A program made the position numbers and the translations under genes. A stretch of DNA of 64,000 nucleotides from positions 42,071,023 through 42,135,022 of the forward strand of contig OX359273.1 in NCBI GenBank assembly GCA_947179155.2, read 5' to 3'. The notes below the pieces were generated by a model. That model saw only the letters and a program-made list of their open reading frames with translations, ran no database searches and had not been told where the DNA came from. The stretch comes from Hedera helix. Lineage: Eukaryota > Streptophyta > Magnoliopsida > Apiales > Araliaceae. Of this stretch, positions 1 to 11,839 are shown one piece after another. Numbering within the stretch: the stretch's first letter is position 1; the number at the start of each line of letters is the position of its first letter.

Positions 1-621
1 TGACTAGCAAAATCATGTAGTCAGAGAAAATAAACTAATGGATAAAAAAATTAATATTTTTAATAAGTAAAAAATTAATATTTTTATAATATATATCCGT
101 TTATAAATTTTTATTGCATTTGTTATATTAAAAATTACATAGGCTATTTTCGTTATCTAACAATTTTTTTTGTAGAATAGCACGGTTACAACATTTACTA
201 TAATAAATATAACAAAAAATTATGAATTTACTAATGGAGTGCATGATTACTTCAGGAAACCAATATCGTGTTGAAGGACAACGGCAACTACCGCTGATCA
301 ATTCTCATGATTATTTCACGCGTTAATTTTTGTATTAAAGTTACTTGCTATAATGGAAAGCGCTTGCATTAATTCGATGCAAACTTATCTAGTCCAAATT
401 TATTCCTAACGTCAGCACTTTTCTTATTGTAATTATAAGAGTCTAGAACTGCTGATTTCCACGAATGTCTGCCTTCATGCCGAGGACAAACCAAATGATA
501 CGGCAATTGACTGCCCCTGCGCCGGCCATTTTAATTTCTGGTCCCTGCTGCATCCATTCAATATATGTTGAACTATTGAAGCAAATGATCGGCTAAGTGG
601 TACTCTCTCGGTTCCAAGTTA

Positions 622-860
622 TAATACTGTTATTGATTTTTAAGAATTAATTTGAGATATTTTTAAACTCAAAATTAAGATAATTTATTAAATTTATTAA
701 AAATTATGAAACAATAAAATTTACAATGAGTAATATAGTTTAGATATTTTAAAATATTCTTCATTATATTGATTAAAACTAAAGAAATTTATGTCATCAA
801 TTTTGAATTTAAAAATATCTTAAGTTGACTTCAAAAAGTCAATGAACGGATGGAGTATTA
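622..860. mobile_element. Stowaway-like foldback MITE
   Basis: The right end reads gaacggatggagtatta, the reverse complement of the plant Stowaway terminus type (tactccatccgttc). The left end taatactgttattgat is its degenerate partner. Inside, gagatatttttaaactcaa on the left pairs with the complement of ttgaatttaaaaatatctta on the right, so most of the element folds back. A TA target duplication is plausible. Related sequences occur near 32090, 56460 and 63468. Confidence 0.55.
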
Positions 861-1772
861 TATTATATGTTTGTCATCTAGAACATTTTCCAAGCTATAA
901 ATATAAACTTTTTTGGTGACCGTGTGAATGAGATCAAAGGTTGATACAATTTTCTGAGTCTTTCAATTTTAATTGGCATGTTAATTGTTTATAATGTCGA
1001 CCAAATATTTAGGTAAATTAAATATTTATGTTAATTGGTCATTTGTTATCATATATAGTTTGTTGTTACACACTTCAACCTAGTTCTTATGAAAAATATA
1101 TATCTTCTTGATTAAAAATCTTTGGCATAAAAATATGTAAGGGAACATCCAAATCATCTCATCTAATTATTTCAATTTGAGTAAAAAGCAGTTAAAAATC
1201 AACTATGAGTCATTGGGAACAAGGAGTTATTATTGCAGTCAAAAACTAAAAATGTAAAATTGATCATTTAATAAATTGCATTGTGATGATGGCGTAGTTT
1301 GATTAACATAATTAAAGCCTATTAATTGTCTATATGTGTATGTTTAGTTCTTTAAAGTACACCAAAATTTTTATAAATGTATAATTCAAATAGAAATAAC
1401 TCTGACTATTTTAGCAACTTTAGTCTACTTTTTAACAATGAAATTTACATAGAAAGAGAAATAAAAATAAATAATATGATTACAGCACGAACAGATTAAT
1501 TTGAAAGTCAATTTTACATTTTATTAGGAGTCAACTGTTACCCATTGCATGGCATTGGTCATGATTCGATCTTGATGTGAACTTCATTCATTAAAAATGA
1601 CTTGTTGCAATTTTAGCCACTACAAAGTGATGACCACATTAGCTTTAACTCTATTCCGTCTCAGAAGACTTGACTATTAGAAAATGAAAGGGAAGAAAAT
1701 GAAAAAATGAGCATGCACGATCGAACTTAAATAATCCGATAAACCTACTCTCTTTTTTCCTTTCCCTTTTTC

Positions 1773-2748
1773 TTTTGAATAAGGATTATAAGTACACAAC
1801 ATAATATTTAAATATTATATTTATTTTAATTATTAAAAAGTGAGATATGACTTTAAAATTTGTGTCATGTCATATTTTTTAATAATTAAAATAAATATAA
1901 TATTTAATTTTATATTTAAATATTATATATGTAGACTTGTCTTTTTCTTTTTGGTGCAACTATAACGTCATTGATAAGGATTTGGCTCCCTTTTAATACG
2001 TGCGCAGTACCACTTTGTTTATTTAAAGTGAATCACTTAATTAGGATCGGAGTAATGAAAATCATTTACTACACATGCGTATTTATGGGGAAAATTGAAA
2101 TAATTACATCAATAATTTAACCAACTCTTTAGAATTATAAGAGAGAGATTATTCTATACGCTTAAAATAAATAAATAATATGTTGCTCCTCTCATGTATT
2201 TATAAAAAAAGAAAATATACTCTTCATTTATTTTAAAAACATGAAATATTTTTTTACCATAAGAAGTTTAAGTCATTGACACAACTAATTAAGAAAGAAT
2301 AAGTTTAAGTGAATAACATCAAATACAATATTTTAATTTTAACCATTGAAAGATGAAACCTAACACAAAAATTCATGTCAAGTTTCACTTTTTAATAATT
2401 AAAATATATATAATATTTAATTATAATATGTGTAAAGTTATCTATTTAGAAAATCTCAATTTTTTTTTTTTTTTGCTTGAAGAAAATCTCAACTCAAGTA
2501 GACAACTTACACAAATGCATGCGGGGGAAATTGGAAAACTGGGACCTACCTACTCATCATTTTTGAAGAAAAAAAAAGTCAAATTTAAATACACAACATT
2601 CAAATATAATATCAAATATTATATTTATTTTAATTATTAAAAAATAAGGTATGATACGAATTTTAATATCATACTCTAATTTTTAATAATTAAAATAAAT
2701 ATTATATTTAATATTATATTTAACTATTGTGCATTTATATTTATTCAA
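1773..2748. repeat. Pair of AT-rich palindromic MITEs with 0.65 kb between
   Basis: Left element about 1773-1935 starts ttttgaataagg and tataagtacacaac. Right element about 2583-2748 ends tgtgcatttatatttattc. Both have the core ttttaattattaaaaa facing taataattaaaat around a short loop. Copy 2 has only one such element at 38706-38872 in the same place, with the left flank of the first and the right flank of the second. A further partial copy lies at about 2280-2440. Confidence 0.6.
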
Positions 2749-4048
2749 AAAAAAAATGCACTTTCATTTTTTCTTTTACTTTTGGGACGGAAGAAAATCA
2801 CATAGTACTAGCCCTACTGGCTGCCTCGTTGCTTGACTAGTTGACTTTTAGAGTCAACAGTCAAGCCCTCCAATAGGATCAATTAACCTCACTTCTTTGT
2901 GTATGTAACTTCGTCCTTGGCTTCAATTGTACTTCTCCTGTTCTCCAAAAAAAATTTATATGTCAGTTATTTTTGCAGCAAAAGAATGTATCATTATATA
3001 GGTTTAAATATAGATTAATGCCTTAAATTTTTAAATTTTAAATTTTAAAAATTATTTCTCAATTTTTTTAATTAGAGAATTGAATTTTTAATTTTGTTCT
3101 ACTTTGAGAATTGTCTTCTTATTTTTTTTAATTAAAAAATTAAACTTTTAATTTTGTATAATTTATTTAAGTTTTAATAAGCAATATATCTCTCATAATT
3201 CGAAATAATCTTTAGATAGTTTAAAAATTAGCTCATATTATAAATTAACTTTTAAAACAATTATACGAATTTTATATTTTAGAATGTTGAAATGTAACGA
3301 AATAATGATCGTTATTATTACACATATTACATTTTCTTCTAAAAAAAATAAGATGTACGTGAGTATATTTTTAACATATCTATAAAATTTGAATAGAAAA
3401 ATATTACAAACATTTGAAAAAATTAGATGTAAACAGATTAGACGTAAAATTCGTATAATGTAAGACTTCGAATTTTAATAAATAGATTTAAAAAAAAAAT
3501 CATAATTTTATGCTTAACAGTAAGGTGTTAAATTAATAAAAAATAAAGTTAAGGATGTTATGTGCAAAAATTTTATGTCGAACAATATTTAATTGGTCGG
3601 GGAATATTCGTTCTATCGAGTAATATTCGTTCTGTCAGGGAATATTTGTACGACGGCGCCGAAATATTCAGTTATAGGTGGATCCTACAACGAAATATTG
3701 TCAGATGTAGAAAACAACAGCAGTAACCTTTCTAAATAAAAATGGTCAATGGTATTATCATTTTTAACTGTTAAAATACCCAGTGATAAAAGTATGGTAA
3801 CATATGGTATTTTACTGTATCACACAGTATTTTACAGTAACACATGGTATTGCATAGCAGCACACGGTATTACATAATATTTAAATTATTGAACTGATAA
3901 AGTGTCTATTGCACAGTATTTCATCAATAATTGTCATTACACAATATTTTACATTATTGAATCAATAATTGTCATTACACAATATTTTACATTATTGAAT
4001 CAATAATTGTCATTACACAATATTTTATATTATTAATTGCACAGCGTT

Positions 4049-6700
4049 TGTGACGCCCCCAAATCTAGGCCTACATAGCCCAATTTGAGACGTCATAAAA
4101 TACATAATCTTTAATACAAATAGTACATAGAACAGAAATGCAAAACTCAATAATACACAACTAAGTCTTCACTATTATTTTCACACTATATACAACATGT
4201 GAAGACCACAATAGCTATCACTCGGACCGTCACTCCATTTCCCTACTAGACCCGGCTACTCTCTCTTTTTCTGAAAAACAATGGAACAAAAGAAAGGGTG
4301 AGCTCAAATAGCCCAGTAAGAAATATCATGACTAAGATAATGACAAATAAATTATCATTAGCCTTCAACAGATGAGTTCTTAATTGAATATAATAGACAA
4401 TAAGCTTTGTATCAATAATAGCAGCGGAATAAGCAATCTATTAGAAGAATATGCAGACTATAATGTCCACTCGGTTCTCTTTTTAGGAAAAACATTATCA
4501 ACTTTTATCATCTTAAACACCGCTGGTCATGATAATATAAATTTTCAGTTCCTGATTATAATCATGCCAGTCAATAGTTTATCTTTGCATTACGAGCCAA
4601 AGATATTCAAATATAACACCAACGGTAATGATTATACCAGTTTTCAGCCTTTGGTCACAATCATACCAACAACAGTTCATCTTTGCCCCAGGCCAAAGAG
4701 AATATTCACCACGTGCCCTAAAAGACACAAAAATTATATCGCCTTTATCCTATCAACTGTGCCCCATGCCACAAATATTCACAATAACATGGTTCTTGAT
4801 GATTAGAATAACAACCGTGATATAGATGATGAATCAGAAGAAACAGTATGATCAATAAATATCGAAAGTTTATGACTTTACTTTGTGCAGATTCAAACAA
4901 TGTCCAAATTGCCAACATGATGTGGACTAAAATTCAAGAATGATATTTAAGATCCACAGTTCAGAATAACAGTTAAGGTTCAATAGAAAGGTTCACGTAA
5001 AATAGGAAGGTTCAGTTGAAATGATATTAGATGAAGCGCAAACTATTAAAGAATATATAATCATTTTAGGAAACTTTGCCAACAAGAGACAAGTAAGAAA
5101 TGAATACGAAGAGTAATTCACCAAACATACGGTAGTCCGCGTAGTCAGGTTATTCCCACAATTTAATAAGGGATGAATACAAAAGGCTATTCACCAACAT
5201 GCGGTAATCCGCGCCGTAAGGTTATTCCCAAAAATTAATAAGGGATGAATACGAAAGGTTATTCACCAACAGACGTTAATCCGCGCCGTAAGGTTATTCC
5301 CACAAATTAATAAGGGATGAATACGAAAGGTTATTCACCAACAGGCGGTAATCCACGCCGTAAGGTTATTCCCACAATTTAATACATGGAAATAAAAAGC
5401 ACATCTTATGAGTAAGAAAGAAACGATATTATTTTCGAGAATCAAATAATGATAATCCCTTACTATAGTAAGTTTGAATAATGGAAGATGAAAAAGATGG
5501 TATCCCTTACCTTAACACGTGACTAGATATGAACTCGTACACTTACAGATCTTTACGAATACTCAAGATGACTTTAGCACACTCGAAGAGAACTTATACA
5601 AAGAAATATTTGGAGAGTGAAAGAAAGAATAAGCAATGAAGTTTTTATGAAAAATCCTTAAGTTAATGCCTCTATTTATAGCAAAAAAATCTTATCATCA
5701 CCAAGATTTCCTAATTTAATCCAAACCGTATATTTCAAGATAATGTTTAATCCATACCACTCATTTCATCTTTCAAGATTTCCTTAATCTAAACCATTCA
5801 TTTAAAGATCATCTTTTAATCTATACCATTCAATTTACTTTATATATAAAATAACTAACTTTAAATAAATCAATTAACTTTATATATAAAAACAAACAAC
5901 TTTATATAATTTATCATAATAAAAACAAATAACTTTATCAATTCAATTATTCAACAATAATTCACAATTATTCATTATTATAGTTAATTGTTGTAAATGC
6001 AGTGTAGTTGGCTTTTCGAGTTAGATAAACAGGAAAATCAACTAATAATAGAATACAACAGTTTAATCAATATTATAAAAGAGATAACAATGATGCTAAA
6101 AAATAAATAAGAAAATAACACGTTACCGTGTAGTGACAATTATTGATTCAGTAATGTGAATTATTGTGCATATGCTACTGTGACAATTATCAACTCAATA
6201 ATATGAATTATTATGCATGTGACAATTATTGGTTCAATAAAGTCAATATAGTACAATAACCACTTTATCAGTTTAATGATATGAAACACTGTGTAATACC
6301 GTGTGCTACTGTGCAATACCGTGTGCTACTGTGCAATACCGTGTGCTGCTATGTAATACCGTATGTTACTATTCCTTTACCACCGGGTATTTTAATAGTT
6401 CAAGATGATGATACAGTTGACTATATTTATTTAGAAAGGTTGCGTATGTCGCTTTCTATATCCGACAATAAGTCGTTGTGGGGGTCCAACATTATTTTGT
6501 TATTTCGGCGCCGTCGTACGAATCGAATATTCCCCGACAAAACGAATATTCTCCGACCAAACGAATATTGTCCGACATAATAAAATTTGCATATAACATC
6601 CTTAACTTTTAACTTTATCAATTTAACCACCTACTGTTTCAGGAAAAATATATATGAAGAAAAATTAAATTTTGTATTTCATAAAATTCGGGGTCTTACA
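4049..6700 (-). mobile_element. Nested solo LTR, opposite orientation, copy 1 only
   Basis: The + strand starts tgtgacgccccc and ends gggtcttaca, the reverse complement of the provirus LTR ends in this window. It is flanked by GCGTT at 4044-4048 and 6701-6705; copy 2 has a single uninterrupted acgttcc at the site (about 40453). At 2652 bp it is shorter than the 3.16 kb provirus LTR but shares its repeat array (5115-5385, four units of about 71 bp) and the gtgtgctactgtgcaatacc repeats at about 6297-6372. Open frames inside, such as 4384-4806, are not genes. Confidence 0.93.
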
Positions 6701-6872
6701 GCGTTCCATATTATTGAATCAATAATTGTCATAATGCACAACATCTTGCATTATTGAGCCAATAATTTTTACAGTAGTAGTCACGGATATTAAACAGTTA
6801 GACATATTTATTATTTAAAAAATATTGTATGTTTAATAATTGAGATATTAAATCAATAAAATAATATAAAAA

Positions 6873-6985
6873 TGTGTAACGCGTGTAAGTTTGTAACATG
6901 TGTAAATGCATAACGCGTGTAAGTGTATAACACGCGTAAGTGTGTAACACACATAAATGTGTAACGCATGTAAATGTGTAACACG
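6873..6985. repeat. LTR minisatellite of gtgtaacgcgtgtaa type
   Basis: Short degenerate tandem repeats of about 14-18 bp, variants of gtgtaacgcgtgtaagt and gtgtaacacgtgtaaat, in the ancestral solo LTR. The same array is at about 40629-40750 in copy 2. It lies some 150 bp upstream of the LTR TATA-like box, in the region expected to be U3. Confidence 0.7.
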
Positions 6986-8263
6986 TATACGCATGAAACG
7001 TGTTAGTTAACGAACGGTGCATATTAAAGTGTGAAACGTGTGTTGTTTGATTAATGGTTCAGATTAAAAGATGAGATTAAAATGTGTAACGTGTGTGTGA
7101 AAAAGTTGGTTAGGCCCTGACAATAAATAGGGGGCTTAGCATAAAGAGTTTTATACATTCCCTTAATACATTCCTTTCATACTTCATCTAATACCATTTG
7201 ACAAGAACATTCCTATTAAATTTACATCGTTATATTTAAATTGTGAACTTATAGACCTTGAACTTTTGAACTGTGGACATTTATTTGAATTGTGAACATT
7301 TTGGACTAATTTCTTGTACCGTAAACCTTATCGTTGAACTTTTTCTCTGTGGACCTTAGATATTACTCTTGGATTTGAACACATTTTTCTTTACATCATG
7401 TTGACAATTTGGACATTATTTGCATCTGGACAAAGTCAAATTTGTTAACTCCTCATGTTATTGTTTATCTTGTTTCTTCTGTTTATTATTTATATTTCTG
7501 TTGTTATTTCAATTATCAAGTATCAGGTTGTTTTGAATATATGTGGCCTGGGGCACAGATGATAAGTTAAAGGTGATATAGGTTAAATGCGATATAAGAT
7601 AAATGCGATATAATTGTTGGGTGTCTTTGGTCAAATGACAAGGACACGTAATGAATGTTCTCTTTGGCCGGGGGTAAAGAAGAACTGTTGTTTGGCATGA
7701 TCATCACTAGTGGTGTTTCAGATGATAAAAATTGATGATGATTTTCTTAAAAAGAGAAGCTAGTAGACATCATGATCTACTTGATTTTCTTAGTGGTGGT
7801 TATTTCACTGCAGTTGAACTTTATTTAAAAACTTAACTGCTGTTGTTAATTTAAATATTACTGTTTATATTACTCTATTAACAACTCAACTGCAGCTGTT
7901 GATTTAAAACGTGTTGTCTATTATATTCGATTGAGAACTCAACTGTTGAAGACTAAGAATAATTCATTTTTCATTATCTTAGTCATGATATTTCTTATTG
8001 ACTATTTGAGCTCACTATTTCCTCTTTGTTCAATTGTTCAGAAAATGAGAGCGTAGTCAGGACTAGCGGAAAGGAAAGGGAAATGGAGTAGCGGTCTGAA
8101 ATAGTTGTTATAGTAGTTTTCACTGTATTATAAAATAGTAATAATTGTGAAGATTTAGTTGTGTATTATTAGATACTGTATAGTGTATTGTAATAATTTT
8201 GTTGTAGTCTTTTGACAACTCAAATTGGGAGGTGTGGGCTCGATTTGGGGGCGTCACATATAA

Positions 8264-10152
8264 TTTTTTTAAAAGTTAATTTATAATATTCTTAAATTTA
8301 AAATAAATATACATTTATTTAATTTTTATCAATATTATCTAATTTTTTAAACTATCTCAAGATTATCTCGAATTATAAGATTTATTGCTTATTAAAATTT
8401 AAATGAATTATACAAAATTAAAAGTTTAATCCCTTAATTGAAAAAATTTAAAAGACAATCCCCAAAGTAAAAAAAAATAAATTAAAAGTTTAATTCCCTA
8501 ATTAAAAAAATTAAGAAAAAAAATCCCCAAAGTGATTTTTTTTTAAAAGTTCAAACTATTAATCTATATTTATGCCCATTATATATTGGTATCGCTAGCT
8601 AGTTTCTTTAAATCTGTATAGCTAGTTAATTTCTTTAAAATTTGTCACCCTACTTTTATTATTAATAATTGTATAAAATAATATAACTTTCTCTAGTTTA
8701 TATATTATCATAATTATTATTGCGTTATATTTAATTTCTAAAGGTAAATATTAAACAAAATACATGTTTAATATTTATAAAATTTTAAAACATATGGAAT
8801 ATAAGCTAGAGTAAAGGCTAGTTTTAGAGTGAAAGTTTCACGGATGCACAAACGACGTTATAATCATAACATGCCATTTATAAAATATTTCTATTAAATA
8901 AAATTACATTCGTTTTGATAATGTGTGATAATTTTAATTGCACTCTTGGATACACTTTCATTGTATAGCACTACATATCTACAAGAGCTTTTGTTGTTGT
9001 TATTGGTAAAACTAGAAAGTATAATATTCTTACAAAGTCTCTTTTAACTTCAGTTGCTAAGATTAATTAACATAACATGCAAAGAAGTCTGCTACGAAGA
9101 AAGGGCAGAATAGCCCGCCAATCTCATTTGCCTCGTAACGAAAGATACAATTCCGATATGGATCGATCGTAACAAGTTTTGTATCACGTCAAAAACATTG
9201 TAATTGATTAGATACATGTTAACGCCTGTCCAAATTACCAAAAAGTATAATATTGATATAGATCTATACCTAAACTGGATATCAAATATAAAATAATGTG
9301 GGTCTACACTTAAATCGGACTTTGAATAATTTTATTCCAACAATACATTTATATATATAAAGGAATCCACAATCAGATCTCTCTTTTAAAGCTTGATGGA
9401 CTAGATAAATTAAATTATCACTCCAAATATTACTATTAATATACAAATTATTACAACTAAAATTTTCAAAAATTAATTTTGAACCATCGCACTTTCTGCC
9501 GTTATCCTATTCCCTTTAGAATAACAATTGATATTGTTAGAATAAAATAATATAACCAAAATAATAAATTTTGCTAAAAATGTCAAGTATTAAGGTCAAT
9601 AAGTGTATATTTACCTTGTAAGTATTATTTTTGGTATGAAAATATTAACAGTTTTTAGAAATCATAGTTATACAACAAATGTAACATTAGTATTTCCTAA
9701 AATATGAGTTTAAAAAGGATTAATATTTAGTGAGAAGGCATTAAAAACTCTCGTTAGATATCTCCTACATTTTAGCAAAAAGTATTTAAGACAATTTTTA
9801 TATTTACAAAAAATAGTTGTTGTTGTTAAGACAGAGGAATATAAGCATTAAATTAATTCGAAGATTTAGTAATTAATATAATAGACTCTTTTTTTCCCTA
9901 AATATCTTTTTAACTGAGAAACTTATTTTAAGAACCTAAAGAAAATTACCACATCTTTTTATAAATAATAAATACTTGTATGAATGTATACTAATAAATG
10001 TGTATTAAGAAAATTAAAATGATAAGTTCATTTGGATAGAATCGATACTCCACATTATCGAGATAAGTACTCTTGTGTTTGTGCTTAATCACGATCCAGT
10101 ACTCTTGTGTTTGTGCTTAATCACGGGATCGCCGATCCAAGTGGAAGAAATC
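8264..10152. other. Intergenic, AT-rich
   Basis: No gene or mobile element ends recognised. The stretch is collinear with 52388-53366 and 54215-55090 in copy 2. Copy 2 holds an extra segment (53367-54214) opposite about position 9238. Confidence 0.6.
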
Positions 10153-10160
10153 TTTTTAAC

Positions 10161-10562
10161 CAATGTTTAGAAAATCGGATCGGTTATCGAACTGAAAAAA
10201 TTATCGGATGGATGGGTCACTGGTCCAACCAGTGGTGGAACCGTTATTGAACCAGTGACGTCATAAATACATAAAAAAATATATTATTAATAATTAATAA
10301 AATTTTAAAATATCTAATTTTTTATAAGCTAAAATATAGTAAAATAATATTATAATATTATTAAAAATATTTTTGTAAAAAAAAAAACAAAAAAACTTGA
10401 AAACCAGTTCAACTACCGGTTTTACCGGTTGAACCGGTGGTCAACCGATTTTTGATCGGGTCGTTGATTTTCGGTTTTTTTGATCGGACCGGACCGGAAA
10501 GTCGACCGATTTTGATCGAACCGCGGTCCGACCGCCGATCCGATCCGATTTTTTCAACATTA
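10161..10562. mobile_element. hAT-type MITE, copy 1 only
   Basis: Terminal inverted repeats of about 23 bp: the left end starts caatgtttagaaaatcggat; the right end, read on the other strand, starts taatgttgaaaaaatcggat (about 3 mismatches). It is flanked by the 8-bp duplication TTTTTAAC (10153-10160 and 10563-10570). Copy 2 has one TTTTTAAC and no insert at about 55096. The interior is rich in gatcgg, ccggtt and accggt motifs and has no transposase, so it is non-autonomous. A related element is at 53639-54147. Confidence 0.88.
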
Positions 10563-10749
10563 TTTTTAACTTTTAAGTCACGTTTTTCCTATATCTATCC
10601 ACCCTTTATTATTTGTGACCGACCCTTGTATTCCCGCCATATTTATGCCATTATCCAAACACCGATGAGATAAAATTATTAGCTGTCCATAGTCTTAAAA
10701 ATATATATGATAATTATGACTCACCGACTCACAATCCACATTTTCTCTA

Positions 10750-10751
<2 letters not shown>

Positions 10752-10810
<59 letters not shown>
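10752..10810. repeat. (TA)n microsatellite, copy 1
   Basis: Uninterrupted AT dinucleotide run of nearly 60 bp. The orthologous site in copy 2 (about 55277-55328) is a compound (CTAT)n(AT)n tract, so the array changed after duplication. Confidence 0.95.
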
Positions 10811-10812
<2 letters not shown>

Positions 10813-11839
10813 GAATATGCTAAAGATTTCAAAAAAAAGAAAAAAAAAGGGAAGAGTTAAGGTTAGTGGTATTATTTATTTCAATAGGGATCCCCAGTCC
10901 ATATGTTCACATTAACGATCCTTCCTGCATGATTTTAAAAAAATAATAAATATTAGGCATTATAGACAAAATTAAAATTTATGTTCTTTTTATTTTTGTG
11001 TGCGCCTACTTATCACATTAGCGGAGTGTTTCACGCGTTAATTTTTGTATTAAATTTTATTTTTTAATGATTAAAATATATATTATGTTTAAAGTTATAT
11101 TTCAAAATAATATATGTAGTTCTGTGTATAAGTAGATGGGTTAGGTTGAACCGGACCCAAACCCGAACCACGCCATTCCAATTTATAGGGCAAATTATAA
11201 AAAGGACTCTCCAAATTCTACCAAATTTTTAATTTTTCCCTTGAAGTGTCATGTTTTTTAATTGTTTACCTTATTGTATTGAAATTTCGATTATAGCCAA
11301 AAAAGTAGGGAGTGAAAGAGTTGGCTGGCTCTTAAGAGATAAAGATAAATTTTATGATAGCATGCTTATGTGTACTTTGACCCCAGCAAAGGCAGCAAAA
11401 AGTAATGAATTACAAGTAAATTATACTGTTCTATATTTAGGGATATTTTTATAATATATATATATATAAATGAATTTTTTAAAAATTTATTTTGATTGAG
11501 ATTTGTATTTTGTCTTGCATAGATCCAGAGTTAAAAATTTTGGTTAACTTTTTACAGAATACTTTTCCACAGTCAAATATTAATTTATCACATAATTTTA
11601 GACATGAACTTTAAGATACTTAATATAGACATACGTGTTTATGTTTATATATAGTGGATCTCAATATTATTATTTTTTAAGAAAAACATCTCAATTATAA
11701 AGACTCAGGGAGCCAGTATAAGACTAAAGGAATATTTGATAAAAATTGAATGAAATAATTTTAAATATTTATGTAATTTGAATGAGCTGAATGCATTAGA
11801 TTTTTGAATACTGAATGAAAAAAGTTATTTGATAAATAA

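Larger units (their letters stand above)
1..3458. other. Intergenic, AT-rich, MITE debris
   Basis: No gene is supported. Positions 99-1043 have no counterpart in copy 2, where 36397-37806 stands instead. The stretch contains a Stowaway-like foldback element (about 622-860) and two AT-rich palindromic elements (about 1773-1935 and 2583-2748). Short open frames here are AT-rich low-complexity noise. Confidence 0.6.
3459..8258 (+). mobile_element. Solo LTR (Ty3/gypsy, Tekay-like), copy 1, split by nested LTR
   Basis: Begins tgtaagacttcg and ends ggggcgtcaca. It is flanked by the 5-bp duplication TATAA (3454-3458 and 8259-8263). It has the same termini and similar internal motifs as the LTRs of the provirus at 40937-52076. 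No internal region or second LTR is present, so it is a solo LTR. After removal of the nested LTR (4049-6700 plus one GCGTT) it is about 2.14 kb. The same insertion with the same TSD is in copy 2, so it predates the duplication. A TATA-like ataaatag lies near 7124. Confidence 0.92.

Noticed and set aside
4384..4806. 140-codon open frame as a gene
   Set aside because: It lies wholly inside the nested solo LTR, on the antisense strand of that LTR, has no domain, and overlaps LTR tandem repeats.
10437..10673. 78-codon ORF rich in Arg/Asp/Pro
   Set aside because: It is a translation of gatcgg repeats in the hAT-type MITE and runs over its boundary.
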